DNA of 64,000 bases, taken from the NCBI GenBank assembly GCA_035477215.1, contig DATIKU010000031.1:62001-126000 (forward strand). Direction: 5' to 3'. The position numbers were made by a program, and so were the translations under genes. The stretch comes from Spirochaetota bacterium (GTDB lineage Bacteria; Spirochaetota; UBA4802; UBA5368). A model generated the notes under the pieces. The model made no database searches. It was not told the DNA's origin and worked only from the letters and a program-made list of their open reading frames with translations. Below, in pieces: positions 19,335 through 27,765 of this stretch (position 1 is the first letter of the stretch; each line of letters begins with the position of its first letter).

Positions 19335-19967
19335 TCAGCGTCGCCGACCCTTGATCTCGTAGAGCTTGCGGTACAGCGGGTTCCCCTCCCCGTCGAAAAT
19401 GAGAATGATGACGTTGTTGAAGAACACGTAGTCGACCCGATACGGGCTCAGGTGATAGGTGCGCACGACCAGCCTGTCCTTAAGCGTATAGGGCTTTCCG
19501 GTTGCAGGGTCGATGCCGGCCTTCGGATTTTTCGGGTGCTTCACCAGCATGGTTTTACCCTTCGCGTCAGGATTATCGTACTCGTAGTTCTTTATGTCGT
19601 CGGGATAGGGCACTAAATTTCGAATGCGCTCCCTTTCCGGGACAGGGAGCTCGAAGCTCGATTTGGTCTTCTCGACCTTTTCATACGTCGCCACGGTGAA
19701 GATGTACATGTCGAGCGGATCGTTCTGACGGCTCTTGAGGATGATCTCTACCTCGAGCAGTTCTCCCTTGCCGCCGGGATCAATACGTCTGTTAAAATAA
19801 CAGTGTTCCACCTCGAACTTTCCGCTGTATTGCGCCTGTACCGGGATATTGGTGACGGATAGCGCGGATTTTTCTTTTTTATCGGGCGCGTCCTTAACCG
19901 GCCCGGACTGGGCGAAGAGCGCCAGGGGCATGATGACGAAAGCTGCGGCCAGCAATTTTTTCAGCAT
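19335..19967 (-). CDS. Secreted protein of unknown function
   Basis: I do not recognise this 210-residue protein. It has a clear signal peptide, LLAAAFVIMPLALFAQ, with cleavage likely after LFAQ. The mature part is rich in beta-strand patterns and charged turns (VQAQYSGKFEVEHCYFNRR, DMYIFTVATYEKVE, VVRTYHLSPYRVDYVFFNN). This is consistent with a soluble periplasmic beta-sandwich. ATG 19967 follows GGAG by six bases; a TTG three codons... two codons earlier is less likely. It is monocistronic, lying between the beta-oxidation operon and purA, with its own terminator. Confidence 0.6.
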   Translation of the reverse strand: MLKKLLAAAFVIMPLALFAQSGPVKDAPDKKEKSALSVTNIPVQAQYSGKFEVEHCYFNRRIDPGGKGELLEVEIILKSRQNDPLDMYIFTVATYEKVEKTKSSFELPVPERERIRNLVPYPDDIKNYEYDNPDAKGKTMLVKHPKNPKAGIDPATGKPYTLKDRLVVRTYHLSPYRVDYVFFNNVIILIFDGEGNPLYRKLYEIKGRRR

Positions 19968-20040
19968 TGTCAACTCCGGAGAATAGTTGGATTCTCCTTC
20001 CTTATCGGTGCGGGAAAAGGCAAAATTTAGGAAATTACGC

Positions 20041-21189
20041 CTATAGCCCCATGAACCGCGCGATGATCATCTTCATGACCTCCGATGTGCCGGCGTATAT
20101 GGTCTGGACGCGCGCGTCCACGTAAAAGCGCGCGACGAGGTACTCGGAGCAGTAGCCGTAGCCTCCGAAGATCTGCAGGCAGCGGTCCGCGACGCGCTTC
20201 GCCATCTCGGTCACCCACAGCTTGGCCATGCAGGTCTCGTTCATCACCGATTTGCCGGACATGTGCGCTCGGATGAGGTCGTCCACAAAACTCCTTCCGA
20301 CCGCGACCTCGGCCGCGATCTCGGCGAGGACGAACTGCGTGTTCTGGAATTTTGAAAGGGGCTTGCCGAACAGTCTCCGCTCCTTCGCGTACTCCACGGT
20401 GATCTCCAGGCAGCGCTCGGCGGCCGCCTGCGCGCCCACTGCGCAGATGAGCCGCTCGGGCTGTAGCTTCTGCATGAGAAAGATGAAGCCCATCCCCACC
20501 TCTCCCAGAAGGTTCTCCTCGGGAATGGCGCAGTCGTCGAAAAAGAGCTCGGCCGTGTCCTGCGCCTTGAGGCCTATTTTTTTAATGGGCGCGCCGCGCG
20601 AAAAGCCTTCCGCGCCCCGCTCCACCACGAACAGGCTCATCGCCTGGTTCGCCGGCGTGTCGGCCGCGCCCGTACGCGCGGCAACCACGACAAGATCGGA
20701 AAGTATACCATTCGAGATAAAGGTCTTCTGGCCGTTCAGTATCCAGCGGCCGTTCTTTTTCACCGCGGTCGTTTTTATGGAAGCGAGGTCCGACCCGGCT
20801 TCGGGCTCGGTCATCGCGACGGCGAGGATGATGTCCCCCGAAACGCATCCGGGCAGCCACCTGGCCTTCTGTTCGCGCGTGCCGTACGAGTCGATGTACG
20901 GGGCCACGATGTCATTATGCAGCGGGACGAACAGGCTCCCCATGCCCGCACGCGCAAGCTCCTCCGTTATGATGACCGAGAACAGGTAATCCGCCCCGGA
21001 GCCGCCGTACTCCTCGGCCGCCCAGGGGCAGAGATAGCCGTTCTCCCCGAACCTTTTCCATATCCCGCGCGGGACGATCCCCTCATGCTCCCACTGCGCG
21101 TAGTTATCGCCGATCTCCACGGCGATGAACTTCCTCAGAGAATCCCGGAAAATGACATGCTCCTCGCTGATCGGCAGTGTGCGTTCCAT
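20041..21189 (-). CDS. Acyl-CoA dehydrogenase (long-chain/isovaleryl-like type)
   Basis: The 382-residue flavoenzyme has AMTEPEAGSDLASIKTTA (acyl-CoA and FAD contacts), WILNGQKTFISNG and the C-terminal IYAGTSEVMKMIIA. The YAGT segment has alanine where medium-chain enzymes carry the catalytic glutamate. The likely base is instead the glutamate in LQPERL near residue 245, as in long-chain and isovaleryl-CoA dehydrogenases. It introduces the 2,3-double bond into acyl-CoA, passing electrons to an electron-transfer flavoprotein. Only two bases separate it from the preceding FadJ-type gene, so it is the last gene of the operon. Confidence 0.92.
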   Translation of the reverse strand: MERTLPISEEHVIFRDSLRKFIAVEIGDNYAQWEHEGIVPRGIWKRFGENGYLCPWAAEEYGGSGADYLFSVIITEELARAGMGSLFVPLHNDIVAPYIDSYGTREQKARWLPGCVSGDIILAVAMTEPEAGSDLASIKTTAVKKNGRWILNGQKTFISNGILSDLVVVAARTGAADTPANQAMSLFVVERGAEGFSRGAPIKKIGLKAQDTAELFFDDCAIPEENLLGEVGMGFIFLMQKLQPERLICAVGAQAAAERCLEITVEYAKERRLFGKPLSKFQNTQFVLAEIAAEVAVGRSFVDDLIRAHMSGKSVMNETCMAKLWVTEMAKRVADRCLQIFGGYGYCSEYLVARFYVDARVQTIYAGTSEVMKMIIARFMGL

Positions 21190-21191
21190 TG

Positions 21192-23411
21192 TTACCCCTT
21201 TCTTGACGAATAAAAATCTTTACCGGATAACGCCGCGTCGCGCAGGATCCCGGCCGCCTTGAAGCGCTCTCCATGCGATGTGGCCAACTCGTCCATGCGT
21301 CCCAGTATCGCGCCCGCGCCCTCGGTGTCGATATGCCTGAAGGGGCCTCCCCGGAACGGCGGAAATCCAAGGCCCAGGATCGCCCCCGTGTCCCCGTCGC
21401 GCGGTGAGGCGATGATGCCCTCCTGCAGGCAGAGTAGCGCCTCGTTCACCATCATGAGGCTCACACGATCCTGAATCTCGCGCACACCGATTTCTTTGTG
21501 TGCAGCGGCGTTCAGAATGCCGAGAACATCCCGGTCGATCTGACGCATCCCCTTTTTCTTTTTGACGTCATAACGGTAAAAACCCTTTTTGTTTTTCTTG
21601 CCGTGATAGCCCTTTTCGTAGAGCAGCCCGAGCCCCGTTGACGGCCTTGCCCCTCGCGCCTCGAACATCGGCCCGAGGCCTATCGATACGTGCGCACCCA
21701 CATCGATTCCCACTTCGTCAAGCAGGGCGATGGGACCAACGGGATACCCGAAGGCGAGCATCGCCCTGTCGATGGCGGACGGGTCCACCCCCTCTTCAAT
21801 GAGCAGTACCGCCTCGTTCAGCATCGGCGCCAGTATCCGCGTCGTATAAAACCCCGGCCCGTCCTTAACCACGATGCAGGTCTTCCCCTGTCGAATGCCA
21901 AACTCGAGCGCTGTCGCCGTCACCCAGTCGGCCGTTTTATCGGTCGTGATGATCTCGAGAAGAGGCATTCGCTGCACGGGGCTGAAATAATGCATGCCGA
22001 TAACGTTCTCAGGGCGCAGGCTCTCCGCCGCTATCTCGCGGATCGGCAGCGCCGAGGTGTTGGAAGCGAAAATCGTTTTTTCGCCGGTGGCGCGCTCCAC
22101 ATCGGCCAGTATCCGCCGCTTGAGATCGAGGCTCTCGAAGACCGCCTCGATGACGATGTCCGTTTCCCTGAACAGCGAATAATCATCGCAGGGAACCATC
22201 TTCCCATACAGCGTGTCGCGCTCGAAAGGCGTGATTCCTCCCGAGCGGGCGCGCTTCACCAGTCCCTTCCATACTTCGCGCATGCCGCGCGCGGCCGCAT
22301 CGAGCGTGGTGTCCTTTACCAGCACCGTATCGCAGCGCTCGACCGAGACCGCGGCTATGCCGCTTCCCATCAAGCCCGCCCCCAGCACCGCGAGTTTCTT
22401 GACCTGTCGCGCGATGTCGCGCCGGGGGTTTTTTTTCGCCTCGGTCATCGCGAAGAAGAGCCCCATCAGCGACTTCGCATGCTGCGAGAGCACAAGCTCG
22501 GAAAACCGCCTGCAGTCGGCCTCTATACCGCGCAGCGCACCCTTCCTGTAGCCGTAGGCCACGGAATCGAGTATAGCCAGCGGCGCCGGATACAGTCCGT
22601 GCGTCTGCTTCATAACCATTTTCCTTGCCTGCGAGAAGACGATCCGGCGGCCGAACCATGTACCTTCAAGAAAAGCGGTGACAATCGAGCGTTTGCGTTT
22701 CCTTTTAATTTTTCCTTTTCGCTCGGTGAGCTCGCGCGCTTTCTGCACGGCGGCATCGCGGACCGCGTGGGGATAGACGATCTCGTCGATGAGGCCGAGT
22801 TTTTTCGCCTTTCGCGGGCGTATGTTCCTTGCCGTAAGGAGCAAAGGAAGCGCCTGGGTAAGACCGATGAGCCTTGGGAGCCTCTGTGTACCGCCCCCGG
22901 CGGGGAACAGCCCCAGTTGCACCTCGGGAAGGCCCATGACGGTCTTTGGCGAGTCCGTCGCCATCCGGTAATCCGCGGCAAGGCAGAACTCGACCCCTCC
23001 GCCCAGGCAGTTTCCGTTGATCCCCGCCACCACGGGAATGGACAGACGCTCGACCCGGTTGAGTATGCCGTTCGCCGTGCTGATATACTCGAATATCTCC
23101 TCCCGTGTGTTCTTCCCCTTGAGTTCGTCGATGTCGGCCCCCACAATAAAGTTGTCGTCCTTGCCGCTGACAACCGCCATCGCACGCACCGTAACGTCTT
23201 TTTCGACCGACTCTATCATCGTCTCTATCTCTCCAAGCAGCGCTGAGGAAACCTTGTTCACCTTGGTGCCGGGCGAATCGATGATCACCAGCACGATACC
23301 GTCGCGCGTCTTTTCTATTTTCAGATGGGAAAGCGACAGCCGGTCCACCGGGACATGACCACCCTCCCGCGCTTCTTTCGTTCCCGTTCCTGTAGTCCGT
23401 TCGTTGCTCAT
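21192..23411 (-). CDS. Bifunctional enoyl-CoA hydratase / 3-hydroxyacyl-CoA dehydrogenase (FadJ/FadB type)
   Basis: The 739-residue protein has a crotonase domain (about 40-230) with the oxyanion and acid positions in GGGVEFCLAADYRM and GLPEVQLGLFPAGGGTQR. An NAD-binding 3-hydroxyacyl-CoA dehydrogenase domain follows, with LGAGLMGSGIA near 365 and GMHYFSPVQRMPLLEI. Two C-terminal HAD domains complete it. It hydrates 2-enoyl-CoA and oxidises the 3-hydroxyacyl-CoA, forming a complex with the FadI-type thiolase encoded just before it. ATG 23411 has an AGGAGG site seven bases upstream and lies 20 bases after the thiolase stop. Confidence 0.93.
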   Translation of the reverse strand: MSNERTTGTGTKEAREGGHVPVDRLSLSHLKIEKTRDGIVLVIIDSPGTKVNKVSSALLGEIETMIESVEKDVTVRAMAVVSGKDDNFIVGADIDELKGKNTREEIFEYISTANGILNRVERLSIPVVAGINGNCLGGGVEFCLAADYRMATDSPKTVMGLPEVQLGLFPAGGGTQRLPRLIGLTQALPLLLTARNIRPRKAKKLGLIDEIVYPHAVRDAAVQKARELTERKGKIKRKRKRSIVTAFLEGTWFGRRIVFSQARKMVMKQTHGLYPAPLAILDSVAYGYRKGALRGIEADCRRFSELVLSQHAKSLMGLFFAMTEAKKNPRRDIARQVKKLAVLGAGLMGSGIAAVSVERCDTVLVKDTTLDAAARGMREVWKGLVKRARSGGITPFERDTLYGKMVPCDDYSLFRETDIVIEAVFESLDLKRRILADVERATGEKTIFASNTSALPIREIAAESLRPENVIGMHYFSPVQRMPLLEIITTDKTADWVTATALEFGIRQGKTCIVVKDGPGFYTTRILAPMLNEAVLLIEEGVDPSAIDRAMLAFGYPVGPIALLDEVGIDVGAHVSIGLGPMFEARGARPSTGLGLLYEKGYHGKKNKKGFYRYDVKKKKGMRQIDRDVLGILNAAAHKEIGVREIQDRVSLMMVNEALLCLQEGIIASPRDGDTGAILGLGFPPFRGGPFRHIDTEGAGAILGRMDELATSHGERFKAAGILRDAALSGKDFYSSRKG

Positions 23412-23431
23412 GATTATCCTCCTTTTCATCA

Positions 23432-24739
23432 TCAGGCGGCGTTTTCAACCAGTATTGCGCTACCGATCGCGCCCGCCGCGCAGCCGGCGATGATTCCGAA
23501 CCGCTGTCCGGTTTCCTGAAGCCGGTTGCAGCATGTGGTGAGCAGCCGCGCGCCGGTCGCCCCGAAGGGATGGCCGAGCGACAGCGACCCGCCGAACAGG
23601 TTCAGCCTGCTCCTGTCAACCATGCCGACCCTGGCCGGGTATCCGACCTTTTCACGCCCGAAGGAGTCGGACTCGAGACAGCGGATATTCGCTTCCATCT
23701 GCGCGGCGAAGGCCTCGTGTATCTCCAGCACCCCTATTTCCGAGAGCTCAAGGCCCGTTTTTTTCAGCAGCTTCGCAATGGAGAAAGCGGGCCCCAGCAG
23801 CAACTCATCCCACACGTCTTGAGCCGAATAAACATACGAACTGATATAGGCCTTCGGCTTCAGCCCCAGGGCCTTCGCCTTTTCCTCGCTTATCAACAGC
23901 ACGGCGGCCGCTCCGTCGGTCAGAAACGAGGAATTGCCCGCGGTGACCGTTCCGTATTTTTTATAAAAAGCGGGCCTCAACTTATTGAGCCCGTCAAATG
24001 TCGCGTCCGCGCGGGGACCGTTGTCCGTGGTTATCGTTTTTTCGGTTCCCTGGACCACTACCGGCACGATCTCACTTTTCAAAGCGCCCGAGGCGATCGC
24101 CGCGACCGCCTGCCGGTGTGAGAACTCGGCGTAGTGGTCCTGCTCGTCCCGCGAGATCCCCAGCCGCTTCGCAAGCCGGTCGGCGTTGTGGCCCATCGAG
24201 AGGGCGGTTGAGTATTCGCCGATCGCCGGCCGCTGGGGAACGATAAAGTCCATCACCTTCATTCCCTTGAGAAGTTTGAGCTTTCCCGCAAGCGTCTTCG
24301 GCCTGCGGTACATCGTCAGGTCGAGGAGAAAGCGGCGGTATCGCTTGGAAATTTTAATATCGGGGTCCGAAAAGCTCTCGGTCCCTCCCGCAATCACAAC
24401 GTCGGCGTTCCCGGTCGCTATCATGTCGGCCCCGGCGGTAATCGCGGCATTCGCCGATATGCAGGCCACGGTGACGGTGTATGCCGGAACATTTTCCGGA
24501 ATCCCGGCGCCAAGCATGATCTCCCTGGCAACGTTGGTCGTCGCCACGTCCGATGCGACCGTTCCCATGATCACCTGGTCAATCGCTTTTTGATCGATTC
24601 CCGTCGCCGCGACCAGTCCCTTGACCGCGAACCTGCCCAGCTCCCACGCCATGAGATCGTAATATCCGGTCCCCGACCTGAGAAACGGCGTCCGACGTCC
24701 GTCTATCACGGCCACACGTCGCGCTTTTTCCGTACTCAT
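23432..24739 (-). CDS. Acetyl-CoA C-acyltransferase (FadI-type thiolase)
   Basis: The 435-residue thiolase has the nucleophilic cysteine in TVACISANAAI near 103. The C-terminal catalytic histidine is in SLGHPFGATGAR, and the second cysteine in AGCAAGAIGSA. The latter reads CAAGAIG instead of the common C-GG-G pattern, a mild variation. It cleaves 3-ketoacyl-CoA to acetyl-CoA. It is the first gene of the thiolase / FadJ / acyl-CoA dehydrogenase operon, whose order matches trifunctional beta-oxidation sets. The promoter and dyad are about 180 bases upstream. Confidence 0.93.
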   Translation of the reverse strand: MSTEKARRVAVIDGRRTPFLRSGTGYYDLMAWELGRFAVKGLVAATGIDQKAIDQVIMGTVASDVATTNVAREIMLGAGIPENVPAYTVTVACISANAAITAGADMIATGNADVVIAGGTESFSDPDIKISKRYRRFLLDLTMYRRPKTLAGKLKLLKGMKVMDFIVPQRPAIGEYSTALSMGHNADRLAKRLGISRDEQDHYAEFSHRQAVAAIASGALKSEIVPVVVQGTEKTITTDNGPRADATFDGLNKLRPAFYKKYGTVTAGNSSFLTDGAAAVLLISEEKAKALGLKPKAYISSYVYSAQDVWDELLLGPAFSIAKLLKKTGLELSEIGVLEIHEAFAAQMEANIRCLESDSFGREKVGYPARVGMVDRSRLNLFGGSLSLGHPFGATGARLLTTCCNRLQETGQRFGIIAGCAAGAIGSAILVENAA

Positions 24740-25450
24740 CCCTCATTCCTCCGGATGCATGCGGTGCGAACCGCCGCGTTCCCGTGTTCCTCATGGAGCC
24801 GGCGAAATAGTGCATGCGCGTTAAATAGATTATTTTACTTGCAGCGGGGCGTTCCCCAGTCCCTTCGCCGTGAGACAAAGGTAATACAACCAGAGACACC
24901 CTGCGCCAATGTGTACATTTACTTTGTATGACAATATTACAAAGTAAGTCAAGCGGAAATACGGCTACACTGGGTTTTGCGGAAAAAATATTGGTATGTG
25001 GAAATGACGACATCATTTGAAATGCTGTTTACCCAAAACGCGAGGAAATAATAAGCCTGACGCTTGTCGAAGATGGGCCCCGTTGGACTCCGGGGAGGTT
25101 CATTTATTGCGGAGGCAAACGCTGCATGTTCCGGGCATTTTCTTATTACGACCTGGAAACCATCATCGGAAGCACTTCCCGCGGAAAGCCACACCCTGCC
25201 TCATCATTTCGTATGACTCCACTCATTCATATCCCAGGGCCCCGGGCTTTACAAAGACGCGAACCTCATCGCCCTCCGGTGCGTTATGGTATGTATACTT
25301 ACAGGAAGCCGGGGTTGTTTGCCGACACCCTCCCCGTGCACGTGTTGATAAAGTACGAGGTGCTTACCCCGGTTGATTTCGTCCGATGTGTTCCCGTTTC
25401 ACGGGAAAATGTACTTTACACCCCCATCCCCGGCTGGAACCCTTCCCCGC
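24740..25450. other. 711-base divergent intergenic region
   Basis: This region separates the minus-strand thiolase from the plus-strand phosphatase. Near 24919-24952 it holds the beta-oxidation promoter and dyad (separate entry). The remaining parts have mixed composition and no open frame with a convincing start, ribosome site or family pattern. I see no hairpin with a T-run. Confidence 0.5.
24919..24952 (-). promoter_or_regulatory. Promoter of the beta-oxidation operon with overlapping dyad
   Basis: On the minus strand TTGACT (24947-24952) is followed by a 17-base spacer and ATACAA (24924-24929), a plausible sigma-70 promoter. A perfect dyad with 10-bp arms, TTACTTTGTA (24919-24928) and TACAAAGTAA (24938-24947), covers the spacer and -10 region. 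A repressor bound here would block RNA polymerase. A FadR- or TetR-type fatty-acid regulator is the natural candidate, but none is encoded next to it. Confidence 0.55.
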
Positions 25451-26110
25451 ATGGAAAAGCCATCCAAATACGACGCGGTCGTCTTCGACCTCGACGGAAC
25501 CCTGCTCGATACCCTTCAGGATATCGCCGATTCGGTTAACGCCGCGCTGGCCGAGGAGGGGCTTGCGCCCTATCCGGTGGACCGCTATCGCCTGATGGTC
25601 GGCAACGGCATGGACGTCCTCGTGGAACGGGCGATAGCCGGACGTCTTGACGCGGCCGGGGCGACCACACGCTGCCTGGATCGGGCCCGAGGCGAGTACG
25701 CGCGCCGGTACAACGCGACCACCCGCCCCTATGACGGAATACCCCCGCTCCTCGACGAGCTCGCCGCGCGCGGCCTGAAAATGGCCGTGCTTTCGAACAA
25801 GCCCGACGAGTACACTGGGAAAATTATTCGCGAATACCTGGACGGCTATTTCAAAATCGTCCGGGGGGCGCGCTCTGACCACCCCAAAAAGCCCGATCCT
25901 ACACAGGCGCTCGAGATACTCGTCGCACTGGGCGTCGCGCCGGAGCGCTCCATCATGCTTGGCGACAGCGGGGGCGATATGGAGACGGCCCTCCGCGCCG
26001 GCATGTTCCCGGCGGGCGTTTTGTGGGGGTTCCGCGACGCCGATGAACTCCGCTCGTCCGGCGCCCGTGCGCTCATCAAACATCCAATGGATATCCTCGA
26101 TCTTTTCTGA
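25451..26110 (+). CDS. Phosphoglycolate phosphatase-like HAD hydrolase
   Basis: The 219-residue protein begins with the HAD motif I VVFDLDGTLLDT, which has both catalytic aspartates. Motif II is in AVLSNK, and motif IV is GDSGGDMETALRAG. The cap domain contains VGNGMDVLVERA, as in Gph enzymes. It dephosphorylates 2-phosphoglycolate or similar small phosphates. ATG 25451 gives the typical length; an upstream in-frame start at 25373 would add an unrelated tail. The ribosome site is weak. Confidence 0.85.
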   Translation: MEKPSKYDAVVFDLDGTLLDTLQDIADSVNAALAEEGLAPYPVDRYRLMVGNGMDVLVERAIAGRLDAAGATTRCLDRARGEYARRYNATTRPYDGIPPLLDELAARGLKMAVLSNKPDEYTGKIIREYLDGYFKIVRGARSDHPKKPDPTQALEILVALGVAPERSIMLGDSGGDMETALRAGMFPAGVLWGFRDADELRSSGARALIKHPMDILDLF

Positions 26111-26326
26111 TACGCCGGATTCGGCCGCGCATACCTAATTTCTATTGACTTCATGCCGCAACCGGAGCCATACTCGGGTGATCGGCCTGCCACCCCGGTA
26201 GCGTCCGCTCTACGGCGCCCGATTACACCCTGAATTCGCCGGGTCCCGGCGCGGTAACAGCGCGACGATGTTCGGTAACTTAATGGCGGTTGCGGGACTC
26301 AAAACGGGACCGCAGAGAGGTTGATC

Positions 26327-27712
26327 ATGGAACATTCCGCTATTCGTGAAACAGTCTCACGGTTAAGGAAATTCTACGAAACGGGAACCACCCGCGATCC
26401 CGGTTTCCGGATCGACATGCTGAAAAATCTTGGCACGGCAATCCGCTCGGCCGAGGCCGACATTATGACGGCGCTTTGCACGGACCTCCGGAAACCGGAG
26501 TTCGAATCTTATGCCAGCGAAATCGGCATTCTGTACCCCGAGATCAAATACGCCGCCGGGAACCTTCGTAACTGGTCAAGGCCCGAGCGGGTCCCCACGC
26601 CGATCATCCACTTTCTCTCAAAGAGCGTCATCTACCGTGAACCCTACGGAACCGCGCTCATCATGAGCCCGTGGAACTACCCTTTTTACCTCACCATCGG
26701 CCCGCTCATCGCCTCAATGGCCGCCGGGAACTGCGCCCTTATCAAGCCGTCCGAGCTGTCACCGGCAACCTCGGATCTGATTGAAAGGCTGGTTACCAGT
26801 ACCTTCGATCCCTCGTATATCGCGGTCGCGCAGGGCGGAGTCGAGACCGCCAGCGCGGTACTCGCCGAAAAATTCGACTTCATCTTTTACACCGGAAGCA
26901 CCGCGGTCGGGCGCGTTGTGATGACCGCCGCCGCGAAGCACCTTACCCCGGTGGCGCTCGAGCTTGGCGGAAAAAGCCCCACCGTCGTTGAGGCGGACGC
27001 GCGGCTCGACTTTGCGGCCAAGCGAATAGCCTGGGGCAAGTTCTTCAACGCCGGCCAGACCTGCCTGGCGCCGGATTACCTGATGGTGCACCGCTCAGTG
27101 CGCGAGGAGTTCATCGGTCTTTTCATCAAGACCATCCGCGAATTTTTCGGCGACGATCCACGGCGGAGCCCGGACTACGCGCGCATCATCAACGAGCGGC
27201 ACTTCGCCCGCGTCACCGCGCTCATGCGAGACGGCGACATCATCCACGGGGGCGGCACCTCTCCCGGCGAGCGCTATATCGAACCGACGCTTATCGCGAA
27301 CGTACGCCCGGAGCACCGCATCATGCAGGAGGAGATATTCGGGCCGCTGTTTCCCATACTCGAATACGATTCCCCCGACGAGGTCGTCTCGCTCGTCAAC
27401 TCCATGCCCCGCCCTCTGGCCATGTATTACTTTACCGGAAGGCCCGGCAAAGCGCATGCCCTCTTCGCGCGGGTTCAATCGGGAGGGGCCTGCCTGAACG
27501 ACACGGTATCGCACGTTGGGAGCCATCACCTGCCTTTCGGCGGAATCGGAGAGAGCGGCATGGGAGCGTATCATGGCAGGTACGGCTTCGACACGTTCAC
27601 TCACAGGCGCGGCGTCCTCGAACGGTCCAACCTGATCGACATGCCTCTTCGATACCCGCCCTACGGGAATAAGCTCTCTCTGCTAAAAAAGATTTTCAGG
27701 CTGCTCGGATAG
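26327..27712 (+). CDS. Aldehyde dehydrogenase, class 3 / fatty aldehyde type
   Basis: The 461-residue enzyme shows MSPWNYPFYLTIGPLIASMAAGN (substrate channel and cofactor, near 105), the general base glutamate in LELGGKSPTVVEA near 205 and the nucleophile in NAGQTCLAPDY near 240. The later segment QEEIFGPLFPI is also typical. It has the short N-terminus and hydrophobic C-terminal tail (KLSLLKKIFRLLG) of class 3 fatty aldehyde dehydrogenases. It oxidises aldehydes to acids with NAD(P), plausibly handling long-chain aldehydes that then feed beta-oxidation. ATG 26327 is preceded by GAGAGG. Confidence 0.9.
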   Translation: MEHSAIRETVSRLRKFYETGTTRDPGFRIDMLKNLGTAIRSAEADIMTALCTDLRKPEFESYASEIGILYPEIKYAAGNLRNWSRPERVPTPIIHFLSKSVIYREPYGTALIMSPWNYPFYLTIGPLIASMAAGNCALIKPSELSPATSDLIERLVTSTFDPSYIAVAQGGVETASAVLAEKFDFIFYTGSTAVGRVVMTAAAKHLTPVALELGGKSPTVVEADARLDFAAKRIAWGKFFNAGQTCLAPDYLMVHRSVREEFIGLFIKTIREFFGDDPRRSPDYARIINERHFARVTALMRDGDIIHGGGTSPGERYIEPTLIANVRPEHRIMQEEIFGPLFPILEYDSPDEVVSLVNSMPRPLAMYYFTGRPGKAHALFARVQSGGACLNDTVSHVGSHHLPFGGIGESGMGAYHGRYGFDTFTHRRGVLERSNLIDMPLRYPPYGNKLSLLKKIFRLLG

Positions 27713-27765
27713 GATTCACACTCCGCGCCGGAAAAATGTTTTGACTGCACCGGCGAGGCCGGGCG

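Noticed and set aside
21690-23246. A 518-codon plus-strand frame opposite the FadJ-type gene
   Set aside because: It is an antisense shadow: arginine- and histidine-rich, no family pattern, while the minus strand encodes a well conserved enzyme.
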